Assembly (NCBI GenBank): GCA_016165875.1
Contig: JABBOT010000080.1
Coordinates: forward strand, 50,085,159-50,149,158
Direction of reading: 5' to 3'
Length of the DNA: 64,000 bases
Source: Acanthopleura granulata
Taxonomy: Eukaryota; Mollusca; Polyplacophora; Chitonida; Chitonidae
Every line of letters begins with the position of its first letter. Positions within the stretch are counted from its first letter, which is position 1. This document shows positions 1 to 11,732 of this stretch, one piece after another. Below the pieces are notes generated by a model. The model saw only the letters and a program-made list of their open reading frames with translations. It did no database searches and was not told the origin of the DNA. The position numbers and the translations under genes were made by a program.

Positions 1-541
1 ATCTAAATTGTCACAGTTCTCAAAGTCATGGTCGCCCGAACACCTCGGGCATCTTCGCTTTCCCCTACAAGGAGTAGAGATATGTCCGTAAGCCTGGCAC
101 TTAAAGCAACGAAGAACAGGCTGGTATGGTTTTGACTGGGAAAATTTCATAACCCAGCGTAACTTCCGTGGGCAGCTCCTCCAGGTCGAAGGCTAATAAC
201 ATGCACGATGTTTTAAGTTTTTCCTTTCCTTTATTCATTCTTTCAACTTTTACGCACCTACTCTTTTTTAGGGCACCTAGAACGTCATCCTCTGTCAACT
301 CTTCACCCACCCTATATATAACTCCCCGAACAGACATGGCCGATGACTGCAGCCGGCATTGTACATCCCTTCCCATAAGTGTCGTTAAGCTTAAGGCTTT
401 TTTAGTTTGTGCAGGACGTGAGCATACAATCAGTAGTTCTTTTCTACCACACTTCTTGACTTCCTTGACGTTACGTATAGCTTGTTGTATAGCTTGACCA
501 AACTTTATATTATTCCAAGCCGAAATGGGTAGGCCTCCCAT
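1..541 (-). pseudogene. Non-LTR retrotransposon ORF1 (gag-like), partial and frameshifted
   Basis: Reading leftwards from 541 there is a ~146-codon open frame with the features of the ORF1 nucleic-acid-binding protein of jockey/CR1-like LINEs: an RRM-like core (strand LLIVCSRP, then a segment beginning SVRGVIYRV) ending in a LGYEIFPVK segment. In another frame, from about 118 down to 1, two CCHC zinc knuckles follow directly (CFKCQAYGHISTPC and CPRCSGDHDFENC), so a frameshift near 120-130 separates RRM and knuckles. ORF1 proteins of this type bind element RNA in the retrotransposition complex. The C-terminus and any ORF2 (endonuclease/RT) lie beyond position 1. The family call rests on domain order and motif shape. 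The first Met is only the first ATG of the open frame. Confidence 0.7.
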
Positions 542-1407
542 GGAGATGATTATAACATTGTGGTTGTTTCGGTTTTTTCCTACTTTGTGACTGTCTGAGC
601 ACGAAAACCGGGCTTCCTATTCAACCGAAAGTGATCTTTCAAATCTAAGCACAAATCTGTTTTATGTAATTTCGCGTTATTTCTGTGATTGTCTGTGGTT
701 GTCCATATATGTGTAACAAACCAAAAAATCAGCCCTTCCATTTATTCTTAAAACAAGCTTTTTAATTCCAACACAAGCCTCATTCCAGCCCAATCATCCG
801 ATTAATTCATAATGAAAAAAAAATTCAATCTATAATTTAATATAATTTAATTTATATAATAATTCAGTATAATTTATAACAAAATATTCCAGTCTTCATA
901 AACTTTTAACTTTCTAAACTCCCAGTTGTGTGTATACTGCAGCACTGGCACCTTGCCAAACTCCTTACATCACACAACCACGCCACCACTCGACCTTTAT
1001 GATGTCATACCGGTCTCTCCGGTCCCGCCGAAGTTAAAAGTTAGGAATGTGACCTGTGGGTAACATTTTATACTACTCTGGTTATAAACAAAGAAAATGT
1101 CCGCTACGCCTGGGGAGAGAGTGAAGCTCACACATACTTTACGTCCTCTGCACAGGCTATATAAGATGTCAAATCCTATAGAAGAGGTAACATGTCACTT
1201 TAGTTCTGGGGAAGCCTGAGAATATTGTCCATCAATACATTGTGGACTAAATTAAGCAAACACAAGCTAAATAGTTTGTCACATTCCCACACGTGAAATG
1301 TACAGGTACAACGAGTACATTCGTAGATTTGTTAAGTGAATTACAGTTGTTATAGCTGCAATAATATCGCACTGTTATTAAGCATATTATTATTTCTTAC
1401 AGTATTT
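542..1407. other. AT-rich sequence, no gene seen
   Basis: Probably the 5' part of the LINE fragment, then unique AT-rich DNA with a short tandem of TATAATTTAA-like words near 830-860. No coding signal on either strand. Confidence 0.5.
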
Positions 1408-2049
1408 ACGTGTGTGAAGTTGGATCGCAGTTCACATATAGCAGTTCAGACTTCAGAAAGGACCAGTCCTTATTTTCCGATTTAAGACAACCATAGATTA
1501 CGCCTTAACAAACACGCGCAGAGATCTAATACTTGGCACAGAAACACAAGTGGACAAGCCCTACAAAATGACACCAACAGTTTTGGCATGCACCGTCAGG
1601 TTACGTCACACTGAATTGTTAACCTATCTGGTAGCTGGGCGTTTAGGCCGTTATTGCGCCGTAAAAAAGGGCGCAGAAATCTCATACTTGATACACAAAC
1701 ACAACTTCACAAACCCTACAAAATGACGTCAAAAGTTGTAGGGCTTGTCAAGTTGTGTTTAGGTACCAAGTATGAGATCTCTGCGTCTGTTTGTTAAGGT
1801 GCAATGACGGCCAAAATATCCTGTTAACAGTTCGGTTAACAATTCAGTGTGACGTAACCTGACGTCGGGCGCCACAACTTTTGACGTCATTTTGTAGGGC
1901 TTGTCAAGTTGTATTAGTGTACCAGGTATGAAATCTCTGCGCCTATTTTTCACGTAATCTGTAGTTGTATTTGATCGGAAAATATGGACTGGTCCCTTTT
2001 GAGCTGTGAAACTTCTAACTGTGAACTGCGAGCCAACTCCACACACGTC
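1408..2049. repeat. Foldback (large inverted repeat) element with internal direct repeats
   Basis: The left arm (1408-1727) and right arm (1728-2049) are imperfect reverse complements over their whole length. They share an outer ACGTGTGTG(A/G)AGTTGG end, the word GGACCAGTCC, a GGTTACGTCACACTGAATTG block and a CAAGCCCTACAAAATGAC block. The centre is the palindrome TGACGTCA at 1724-1731. Within each arm the segment around CGCAGAGATCTCATACTTGG to CCCTACAAAATGAC occurs twice, so each arm is itself a diverged direct duplication. There is no coding capacity. It fits a foldback/MITE-type non-autonomous element. No target-site duplication was clear. Confidence 0.75.
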
Positions 2050-3360
2050 ATTCAATTTATTGCTTTTCTTTATTTACTGAGAATTACCCACAGCCTAGGA
2101 CCACGAGAGGTTCTCAACAAAACAATAGCTAAAATAAATACAAAGCTTGATAAGATTGTACAACAACAACAATAATAAAAATAAACTTGACTGAACAACA
2201 CTGGGAGTACATGGATAATATATGTAGCATGTAAAATAAATTGGAGATAATTGAGGACTAATGAAGCTATAACAAAGGACTAACATTGGCTGAGGTTGTG
2301 GCAGGAGATATTTATGGACAATTTGAAACAGACTACATTTATACGGGAAGTCCCTTTCGTCAGGCCCCCAAAGCAACACGGAACACAAATGTTTAATACT
2401 GGAACTCTCAGAAGAAACGTCAGAAATGATGGACCCATGATTTGTGCATTCTTTACATATGCCTCGGGAACGGCGAACACTGGGCACTCTAACTAAGATA
2501 ATGCTTAGTTTTGTTTGCAGATAAACACTAAGTACAACACTGGTCACATACTATGCCATACTTGAAAGGATCAACATGAAGAGCGATCTTTCCCATTCTC
2601 ATACTACAATGCAAAATAGAGGCTCAGCTGTTAAAGGAACTGTAAAGAATTGGATGTCTTCCATCTCTAATTGTCAAAAATCCTTTTAAACTTAGTAGTG
2701 ATGAGTTTCTAGTTTCTGCTGGTAAGATGTTCAAATCTTTGGTTGTCTTTGGCAAGAATAAGGAGAATATATTTTGCCTAGAATTAAAGATACTGATAGT
2801 GGCGGATGATTATTCCCTTCAATTCCTCACCATCCACCATGGGATGACTGTAACCCTACACAGTGGTAGTGGCGATTTGTTCTTGTCAAGTGTGGCTTAA
2901 GAGCCTCTTAGGCTGGTGGAAGCTTTTCAGTTCATTGTTTGTTTGTTTTGTTTTCTTTATTTTTTCAAAAATATCAAATTTAGCCGCAGACCGCATGTGG
3001 CATCTGGGGCCTAGAACAAGCGACAAACAATTTCTTCGACTTCTGCGAATGATCCAATGCGAACACGGTGACAATATATATGACGAAAATTTCCACTCGT
3101 CATCCGAAAACGGATTTGCTCGAAAATATACAACAGACAGGCGCAGACATGTGTGTTGACAATGGACAAAGATTCTCATATCTGCACTTGCAACTGAAGA
3201 GCAATGAAGGATAATGTTATTATAGGTTTCTTTGTGATATGGGCACCAACCTGACAGAAAGACTTCCTGTAGACGAAGCTTTCTAAATGGAAGCAAAATC
3301 ACCACCAACTATGTTGGGAACTTTATCATAAAGGCACATCAGTTCGCCTGACAGGATTAA
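2050..3360. other. No gene recognised
   Basis: Short open frames occur on both strands (for example 2296-2496 plus and 2886-3308 minus) but none has recognisable motifs or splice-site support. It is treated as intergenic. Confidence 0.5.
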
Positions 3361-3530
3361 TTAATTTTTTTTTATTTGATGGGGCTTCACGCCGTACCCA
3401 AGAATATTTCACTTATACAACGGCGGCCAGCATTATGGTTGGAGGAAACCGGGCAGAGGGGAAATACACGACCATCCTCAGGCTGCTGACGAACATTCTC
3501 AAGTACAACCGCGGTGGGAATAAATGAAAA
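3361..3530 (-). mobile_element. tRNA-derived SINE, 5'-truncated copy
   Basis: Read on the minus strand, this has the 3' half of the SINE found in full at 30673-30906: a central block with CCATAATGCTGGCCGCCG, then GTGAAATATTC and an A/T-rich tail. The tRNA-like head is missing. Tail similarity to the other four copies supports the call. Confidence 0.75.
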
Positions 3531-4324
3531 TCAGCTTCAGATCACATCTACTCGTGTGGCACCACAATCTAAGTGAATATAAATAGCTCGGGCGAATGTG
3601 TCTATATTATCCCCAAAATATCTACAACTAATACGTTTTATTCAACTTTAAATCAGAGCTCTTTCGTCAATCTGTATATGTAACACTATACTCTGAATAC
3701 CAGGTACACGAGATTTGGTAGTGAATTTAGACAGATTGGCGAATGTGTTTTGAGTTTACTAATCGATGTTGAACTCTGGCTGTACCCGATCCATTACTTT
3801 GTCCCAAGAATATCTACCTAGATGTCGCCTGTCCGTGACGACATCTGTCTGGCTACGCTTTTCACGCGCATAAACGCTAAGAGTATGAACTGCCTTTAAC
3901 CCCGCCTCCCCTCGTCCACCTCTCCTGCGCAGAGCTCACGACGGGAGACCATTAATTTGGAATGACATAAATTTATCATCATACAATATGAAATAGGGAA
4001 GCGACCACTCGCGTTTTCTCGAGCTGCACTAAAAACTACGAGTCACGAGAATGCGAGAATGCCTCCTCATAGTGTGACAAGAAACTGGTGACTTATTACA
4101 GCCCAGTTGCAGATTTTTGGGGCAAGTTTCCAGCTTCAACCCTGATGTCTTTCGCACCACTGTTCTCAAGATCCTGGCCGACTGACATGTGAAAGTTAAA
4201 TAGAAAAGGCCATCATCATTAGTTATCTTAGTGTATATTAACAGATTGGTTCATAACAGTTCTTTGGTTTTGCAGTAGGTTGGTCTCCTGGATTCAGTAT
4301 TGTCTAGCTCCAGGGATCTCCGAA
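3531..4324. other. No gene recognised
   Basis: Flank between the SINE fragment and the Polinton. No coding signal or repeat was found. Confidence 0.5.
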
Positions 4325-4331
4325 GCAGCAG

Positions 4332-4735
4332 CAGCAGGGAGTGTGAGTGCACTTTTGATTGAGAGCCTTCCCACGATCCAGGGCGGCTCATAGCCCTTGT
4401 TCCGGCTAATTTCTGCTATACATCAGGCCATATGGTGTCCAGCTACATAAAGAATTGGCGATTGTTTATGTAGGCCGGAGCGTGTCTACATTCATAAATA
4501 ACTGCCGATTGTTTATGTATGTCCAATAGCCCCAGAGACGGCCCACCACCCTCGCCGGCCGGGCTCTCCAATTAGAGATATGTGTTGTTGTGCGTATATC
4601 TGTGCTGATTCAACTGCAACTTGAAGGGTAATAATAAATACGCATGGTTGAAAGCTAGAGATCTGCGAGAAAACCTGCCTGGGGGAGTTCTGCAAAGTCC
4701 ACCTAGCCAAAATCCGCAAAGGAAGCAAAATTCAC
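4332..4735 (+). repeat. Polinton left terminal inverted repeat
   Basis: It aligns in reverse complement with 14905-15237, starting from GCAGGGAGTGTGAGTGCACT and running through to GTCCACCTAGCCAAAATCCG. The left copy has an extra ~80 bp near 4617-4695. Inside are two tandem interrupted palindromes of the form CATAAA-(about 13 bp)-TTTATG, around 4444-4472 and 4492-4520. Confidence 0.88.
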
Positions 4736-4935
4736 GCACCCTGTAGGTTTTGCTGGAAGGGGGTTCGGAGCGAAACAAAAGTCTGTCGGGCGTGTGGGAG
4801 AGATAATATTCGCCACCAGCATATAGCCCTGAGGAAGAAGTCCAAAACAGAGTTCGATTTGGTACTGAATCAACTTCTTGTAGTTCGAACTCCCATTTAG
4901 ATAATCCCGTGTTAAGGACATACCCATCCAAAAAC

Positions 4936-7640
4936 ATGACTACTATGGATCATTTGATTGACGAGATTCTTGCAGAGTACGAATCTGGGTATATCCTCGA
5001 TGAACCTATTCTGCAATACCCTGAAAACCGCCTACACCGGCCGTTGAGGCCACAATGGCCATTCATCCACATAGATGATCAGGTCCCTCCCCCCGGTCCA
5101 GCCCCCGGCTGAAGACTGGGTTAAGATTGTGAACGATGCCAAAGACGAGTTTGAAGTTAATGGCTCCTCTGCTGTCTTCTCCACATGGCGGGAGTAAGCT
5201 GAAGACCCACTCGACATCGGCGATATTGAAATCGCTGATGGTATGCACGCCAGAGGTGGGCGACTGGGCATGAACGCTCGCAAGTTGGACGAAAGGGCGG
5301 CTCAACTTCTCACCGCCCTTCCTGAGGTGGGGGGATGTGGTTCTTGCAAACGAGAGGCTCCAAGCAATCTTCAACAAGCTAGGTAACCCCGGACTGGCCG
5401 AGAGGGCGTTGGGCGAGAAGTACGCGGCCAGCGTCGTGGCGAAAGAAAAGAAAAAGCCAATCCCAGCCAGTCTGCTTGACGATATCCAGAAGGCTAGTGT
5501 AGAGCATGGCCACGGCGGGCTCTGGGGCTCTGGAACACGATGGACTACGAGACGAGGGACGCCGTCACCATCGACATGAAAGCCTGCTACCCACCCTCCC
5601 TTCTGGGAGAGGGCGAAGCTAAGCCTTATTTTGAACGTTTCGGACACCGAGGCCATCGCATGACCCGTGTAGCCATCAATGGCCCCCTCCCAAAAGACAT
5701 GGACACAAGCTTCGCCTAGGCCCAACAGTGGGAGTTCGGAGACTGCCATCCTGTCATTCCCGCATGGTTTGGGAGGCATTTCGCAGAGAATGGATGGGTC
5801 CCAACGCCGATCCTTGCCTTCCTGAAACAGTCCGGCCTCCTGAGGTCCCTCAGGGTGCATGAAAAAATCGTCACCTTTAGGAAACAGACCAAGGTGTGAC
5901 TTCCTGAAGACCGTATTCAGGGGTGCAACATCATCGGCAAATTGACGCAGGGCAGAAAAGTTGACGGAAAACGACTGAGCAGAAGGGTAGTGACAGACCA
6001 GGGTGAACTTGAATTCCTTGTGCGGGACACCCGTCAAAGCCGCACCCTGGTCGGGGCACCAATGAAATGCCTCCTTGGCCACATCCTCACACACTACGAT
6101 GGATCCCAGCCCCAGTACACTCACTTAAGGGCATCTATGTTGGCCTATGACCACATCAACCTCCTCTCTGTGCTTTCGAGGTTCGAACCCAAGGAAGCTG
6201 TCCAGGTGGCAACCGATTCCAACTATCTGAAGAAAGCAGCACTTCACAAGCTCGAAGGGATTGATGCGTATGCGACCCCAAAGTCTGCAGCTACAACGAA
6301 GCCTGTTGTGTCTATAACGCGTGTTCCTCCAGTTGCCCCAGCCAAGTGGCGCGACAAGGGAGAAAGGCTATACATGCCCATGGAGCCTACCTTGTCCGAA
6401 TACCGAAGACAGCAAAAAGACATGTCAGACTCTTCTCCACCACTTCACGATGACCCACTGACCAGACACCACTGGAGCTACCCGAATGGTGGCGGAGGTA
6501 GCGGCAAAACGACGAGAGCTATCGAGCTCTTCCGCGGTACACCCCCTCGTCTTCACACCGACTCATAGGTTGGCCAAAGAGATACAAGCCAGAGGGGTCA
6601 AAGTCCGGACCTATCACAGCTTCTTCCTTTGGAGTGGTCACACTGAGTGGACCCCGGAAACGATGGGCCAGAAGTTTATCTCTCGCGTCATCCTCTGGGA
6701 TGATGTGTCCACTGTGCCCCGGCCCATACTGGAGACCTTTCTCGATTGGCTCGAAGAAGGGGGGAGGGGCGGAGGTTCAGGTTATCTGCTGCTGCGATAA
6801 GGGCCAGCCACCGCCTATCGCAGGTGAGATACCACAGGACTGGCTACGTCAAGCTGCAGACTATTACTAAGAGGCCGAAAAGACCACAGAGCAAAAGATC
6901 CGTTCCTTAGAGCCCTCAAGAAGGCTATCCACCAGCAGACAGACAAGATACAGTGCCAAGAAATGCGATAGGCTCTTCCCCGTTGTCTTAGGGTAGGTTT
7001 TTTGAAACGTTGAAACCCGTAGACCTCAACTTGATCTCGACACAGAAAGTCCGCGACCGACCACAGGAGATGCTATTTTACCGGCGTAAGGACTTTCCCA
7101 ACACCACGGTGCCCCTGCTGTAACGACCAAAAGACAACCGGAGGCAAAACATACAACTCCTCATCCCAAGCACGGACCGCGGGGAAGAGCTGGTACTCAA
7201 CGACATCGTGCATGTAAGCGTAGAGGCAGCTGGGGCAGCCATGCAGACCGCCGACTAGCGGCTTGGTGATGCTTTCATAGTCCTTTCGAGCCAGGGTCTC
7301 ACCATCGAAGACCCGCAAAAAGCCTGGATCATCGACGATTAATTCGAGTGGTCAAACCTTGCCTACCTTGCCGTATCAAGAGTGGACTACCTCAGTCAGC
7401 TTGAAAGGGTCGCCTGCCCCCAGGAGGAGGGTTAAAAGGTAAGACAACTCACCGATCAGCAGCTCCTCAAAACCATCCAGAGGAAGTTCGTGGCCTGCAA
7501 GCGGCAGGACCAATCCAAGGGGCTCAGATTTAAGTGAAGGTGTGAAGGTGGATCACATCCTACATCTCAGGGAGGAGCAAATGTGCAGCGTGCAATATTA
7601 AGCTCATATGGGCTTACCAACGAAAGGATACCCAGCAGTT
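4936..7640 (+). pseudogene. Polinton DNA polymerase B fused to SF1 helicase, broken
   Basis: Protein-primed DNA polymerase that would replicate the element, fused to a superfamily 1 helicase. Visible pieces, in changing frames: an N-terminal stretch from the ATG at 4936; polymerase motif A (DMKACYPPS, 5573-5599) with the metal-binding Asp and YP; a long conserved palm segment (5944-6300); motif C as VATDSNY (6206-6226), the DTD equivalent; then Walker A GGGGSGKTT (6488-6514), helicase motif II as LWDDVS (about 6693-6710), motif III as CDKGQPPPIAG (about 6790-6822), and the C-terminal SSQGLTI and AVSRV motifs (about 7293-7392). In-frame stops and frameshifts are spread throughout, for example near 5110, 5718, 5897 and 6550. 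The last ~200 bp (CxxC-like, KVDHILHL) are uncertain and overlap the convergent integrase end. Confidence 0.85.
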
Positions 7641-8745
7641 CATCTTGTTGAGTTACCGAGCGTCCGAGCCGATGGACATCTAGGGACCACACTGGATCAG
7701 TCGCGAGGCGGCGACCACCCTCCAGCTCGTGAAGGCTTGTACAGATACCGAACGACAACCTCAGAAGGAAGCTTTTGCTCATGGCCAACAGGCCGGCCTG
7801 GAACAGTGGGGAGTACCTTTGTGCCATCGTTTTTGTCTTGTTGGTGTCAGAAGGCCGGCTGCCAGTGAGTCGGGCCACTTCTCCGTTCAAAGCCACCACC
7901 ACTGCGGGTAACCACTTCACCCACTCAGAAGAACACCCAGAAGGGAGCCATATTTCTTGGGCGCATTGGTGCCCGAGCAGTCGCTAGGCCAGGGTCCCAC
8001 TGAACCGCTCAGCGATCCCCTGGTCCCACGCCTGACAGAAACCCCATGCCTCGCGAGCACCTGGTTCACTGCATCCATGAACTCACGCCCAAGGTCGATC
8101 TGCAGCAGTTTAGGCCGCCTAAGAGGTCCCCGTTTACAGATACCTCCCAGAGCATCAACAAGCTCTTGGGCTCCATTTGCAGTTAGGGGCTCAGCTGCTT
8201 TGAATCGGCTGGCGACATCGACCATTATGAGGGCAAACTTGGACCTCCCTCGGTGCAGCAAAATCCAATTTTGGCCTTGGAATATGCCGTGGGGATGGTA
8301 GGAAAATCTGCCAGATGACCTGTTTTTTTCAAACAAATCGCGAGCTGTGCCTTCGGAGACCTTCGCAGCAGAAGCCAGTTTCTTGATGGCGGCAATGCCT
8401 TTCCAGTAGTCCTTCGGGCTATAGTCTATCTTCGATAGACGAATAGGCCACTGATCGGCCATGGTAGAAGGCACAATAAGCAAGGTATCCCAGCAACCTG
8501 ATAAGTTTCCAAAAGGCGGCAGCCACAGGCTCAGGCAGCTGCCCGATCGTTGCCCGGAGGTGTGTCGGGCCCTACAGCACCTTTGCTGGGAAACGCATTG
8601 CGGTCTTTTGGTCCTGTCGCCAGAGATCGAGCGACTTGTGTGCACTCTCAGCGAGTATATCGGCCAGAGGACCAGGAATCTTGTTGCGCCGAGCACAGTA
8701 GTCAACCTCTAGCATCGCGGAGTACAGCTCTTCGGGAAATCCCAT
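7567..8745 (-). pseudogene. Polinton rve-family integrase, broken
   Basis: Retroviral-type integrase that would insert the element. The start is taken at the ATG at 8745 (MGFPEELYSAMLEVDYC). The catalytic core is visible at about 8050-8260: the first Asp in IMVDVASRFKAAEPLT, the second in LLQIDLGREFMDAV, and the Glu in GIAERFSGTLA in another frame near 8000. The C-terminal part (WVKWLPAVVVALNGEV, then LEGGRRLATDPVWSLDVHRL) matches the tail usual in Polinton integrases. At least three frame changes and several stops are present, one just after the catalytic Glu. It converges with the polymerase-helicase gene and overlaps its degraded end by ~70 bp. Confidence 0.85.
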
Positions 8746-8751
8746 CACAGT

Positions 8752-10038
8752 TCAGTGTGATATATCCAAGCCAAATATAGAAATGCTGTAGCGATGATAG
8801 AGCAGACAGGAAACACTACTAATCGCATGTCCAGCAAAGGGGTCGGTCTCCAGGTCGCGCGGAAGCGCCAGGCGGGTCTCGCGTGGAATTCGAAGAAACA
8901 TGCTGGCCACTCCTGAGGACAATTGTAGTGCAGTTTGCCCTATCGTTTTCGTCATGGCCTCGCCTAGTCTTGCCTTGTAGCTTCTTGACTTCGCCCTCGT
9001 CCAACGAGTCAGTTTGGTCCACGGTCCATGCCTTCCGAAGAGACTGCTTGGCCTGGCTCCCCCCTCTCGCTCTTTCGAGACAAAGGCCATCTCAGGCTGG
9101 CGCTTGCAGCCCGCTACAAAGAACTTCTTTGTCTCATCCCACTAGTGGTAGGCTCGGAGACCTTGGCTGTACAGCTGGTTGGGGACCCCATCGATCTTCA
9201 AATAACATCAAAATTCCTTTCATGCTGCGGGCGGGCACGTTGAGGTTGATGTTCCACAAGGTATAGCTCCTGTCACAGTTGATTTTGAGGTGCCGGAGCT
9301 CGCGGTCGAACAGTATTGCCAGGCGGCCGGCGTACTGATTACGGGTCATCCGCGGGAGCTTCAACTGGGTGGCCATGTAGTATTCAAGGCTGATGTTATC
9401 GATGGTGTAGCTGGCATTGGTGTCCCCTGTGGCCCGGATTACACGGCTGTAGTATTTGAAAGTAAGCACGTATTCCAGCCTGTCCACCAGGGCCGACTGG
9501 TAGAAGGGCAGATGGCTCCCCAGGAAGTCGAAGTCGAGGGGGATGTAGTATCGGTTGACACAGGCCACTGCAACGGCTTCGTCTTCGTCTACAGTCTCGG
9601 CTTTATTCTAAGACCCGACTCAGAGTCGGGGGACATTCTTGTTTCGGCTTGTGTCGACGCCCTGTTACTGGGCATTCTGTCTCTCCTCGGCCGTCTTAGA
9701 AAGGTCCATCTAACAGTGGTAGACGGCGCTGTTATCGATTGACATCACAGCTTTACCTTTGTTCCTTATTATGGTCGTCTTTAGCACAGCACGGCCGAGG
9801 GTCTGAACCACTGATCGGTTGACATCGGTTGAGTCCAGCGAGATTGTGAAACAAGTCTCGCGGTCACTGGGACAATGACATCATGGGCGCCCAGATTGCG
9901 GAACCGAACCAGAAGTTGGTGGTTCTGGTCTATCCTACTCGGGTTATTTGTGATAACGACCGGCTGCTGCACACCCTTGAACCCAAAGGGGATTTTCAGG
10001 CGGCGGTATGGATTAGCCTTTCGTCCGTATTGACTCAT
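8752..10038 (-). pseudogene. Polinton major capsid protein (double jelly-roll type), broken
   Basis: Reading from the ATG at 10038: an N-terminal block (MSQYGRKANPYRRLKIPFGF) to about 9781, a degraded stretch with frameshifts at 9570-9780, a clear central block at 9134-9568 containing PLDFDFLGSHLPFYQSALVD, YAGRLAILFDRELRH and NVPARSMKGILMLFED, and remnants of the C-terminus down to ~8752. The order and conserved blocks match the Polinton capsid protein proposed to adopt the double jelly-roll fold. It sits immediately upstream of the integrase on the same strand with almost no gap. The identification rests on remembered family blocks; a profile search would confirm it. Confidence 0.75.
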
Positions 10039-10239
10039 GTTTATTAAACACGCACAGAGATGAATTAATGGACGTCTATATCAAATCTTCAATATATGAT
10101 GGAGGATTTGAGGTTGGATCAGTCGTATGGCAGCCAAAGAGAGGGTAACACACAATGACTTGCGCGTGAGGTCACAAGAACAGCCGCAGATGACAATTAT
10201 AAGGCCACTGAAAAACAACACGGGGTCACCCGGGTGCGA

Positions 10240-11020
10240 GGAGACATTATTCTGATTTCGAGCTGGTCGATAATCGACTACGCCTTGTGGGTTATCCCAA
10301 CTTTGATATTATCAACAAAAGTACAGGCAAGCCATTCGCCCTATCGACACTAGTGAGGCGTTTTGGGTGGGTTTTATCCGGGATGAATTTGGGATTGTTG
10401 ACTAAAAGCGGGGCAAGTTGCCATCAAAAGTTGTGACAGTTCTTCAGAAAGCAAAGGATGACCTAGGTGAAACCGCGGCTGCAGAGAACGTGGAGCAAGC
10501 GGTGCAGGAAACCTCTGAAGCGATCGCGACAATTGAAACCACGTTGGCTAATTCTCAGACAGAGGGGGCTCTCAGGACATATGGTGATCCCAACTGCCCC
10601 TCCATAAGCTGCTGTGGCTTAATAAGACGCTGTAGACCGTCAGAGCGGAGCACACAAACAACCTTGCTAGACTGGCTGCACCGGACGAGCGCATTAATGT
10701 GAACGAAATAATACTTGATGAGGAAACCGATGGGTTCTCCAGGCGCCGCATTGCAGAAGAATTGCGAATCTTCGGGATGAAAGAGCGGCTCGCCTCGAGG
10801 GCACCTCTGCGACCCATGGAGCTCTCCGCACACAAATCAGTCGGATCAGGGAAACGATCAGCCGCATTCTTCATGAGGAAACAACTCTTGCCGAACGCCT
10901 CCGGACTGTTCCGCAAACAAGGGGTCATCATAGCCAGCAGCCTCACTGCGTTGGGTTCTTTTCGCGTCGACCCTGGTGATTGCGCTAACCGGAGGCACGG
11001 CACTTGGTTGTCGACATAGC
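10240..11020 (+). pseudogene. Polinton small structural-type protein, frameshifted
   Basis: Divergent from the capsid gene. Pieces: PNFDIINKSTGKPFALSTLV (about 10300-10359), a RDEFGIVD segment in the next frame (10380-10403), then an open frame from 10418 with a coiled-coil-like Ala/Glu-rich region (VEQAVQETSEAIATIETTL). Near 10920-11000 comes a Gly/Ala-rich hydrophobic segment (KQGVIIASSLTAL), suggesting a C-terminal membrane-active or core-protein tail. The blocks recur in Polintons as an uncharacterised protein. The function is unknown to me; a virion core role is inference. At least three frame breaks. Confidence 0.55.
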
Positions 11021-11043
11021 TGGAATCATTTACCACATCACAT

Positions 11044-11690
11044 CTAGCGTAACCAGATCAGAGCAAGCCCGAGGGGGGCGCTAAGTATGACTAACGTCAG
11101 CTTTTCTTCATCGCGCTCTCTCGGTGAATTCTTCACTAATGGAGTCGGCGCTGCAGCCGGCTGCGGCCTAGCGGTTTGAGTCTCCACGGGTGTCGGCACG
11201 GGATGTGGCTTAACGATGTTTGTCTCCGCAGTCGAAGGCGGGTGAACAATTGAGTTTACGTCTTCATTAAAGCCGAGTTTCTGGTCAGTTGTGGCTATGA
11301 CGATCTTGTTGTTAGAGCCACTGATTTTTCCGATTCGTAGGTCCATATTGCTTGGCGCCATGCACAGACCCACAATTGGGTCAATAATCCACCTTGGAGC
11401 GGGCGTACCTCAGGGCGTACCGCTCTATGGCCGAGGGCAGGTCAACAAGTCTTGCTACGGCGTCTTCGAAATTAGCTGCGAACTGTTTCTGCGCGTCAAA
11501 GGCCGTGCCTGCCGTGCCTAGGATACGGCTGCCGGTCTGTGCCTGTGCTCCGAGGATGGCCCAGACATAAGTCCGATTGGTGTTGTTCACGCGTTCCACG
11601 CCTGCCTGGGTAAACCATTCAGATTTTTCGAGGACGAAGGTAGCCCATTCTTGATTGGTCTTGTGAGATGAAATTCATGTGGAACTACTC
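11044..11690 (-). pseudogene. Polinton small proteins, uncharacterised
   Basis: Two minus-strand open pieces. The first (from ~11690, clearest at 11381-11599) contains EWATFVLEKSEWFTQAG followed by TYVWAILGAQAQTGSRILGT and FDAQKQFAANFEDAVARLVD. The second (11044-11373) is proline-rich (HPVPTPVETQTARPQPAAAP) and ends in a hydrophobic tail (LTLVILSAPLGLALIWL), so it could be membrane-anchored. Both lie convergent to the plus-strand gene on their left. I do not know their functions; such short genes are usual in Polintons between capsid and terminus. Confidence 0.5.
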
Positions 11691-11732
11691 TGGTGTTCGC
11701 TGATATGACATGCGGCTAGGTTCGTATTCGTA

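Noticed and set aside
2886..3308. 140-codon minus-strand open frame
   Set aside because: Amino-acid composition and lack of motifs or splice partners suggest chance; a plus-strand frame overlaps it.
7440..7640. HNH/zinc-finger-like domain at the end of the polymerase-helicase gene
   Set aside because: KVDHILHL and a CNIK segment hint at it, but the frame is broken and overlaps the convergent integrase tail; left inside the pseudogene entry without a domain call.
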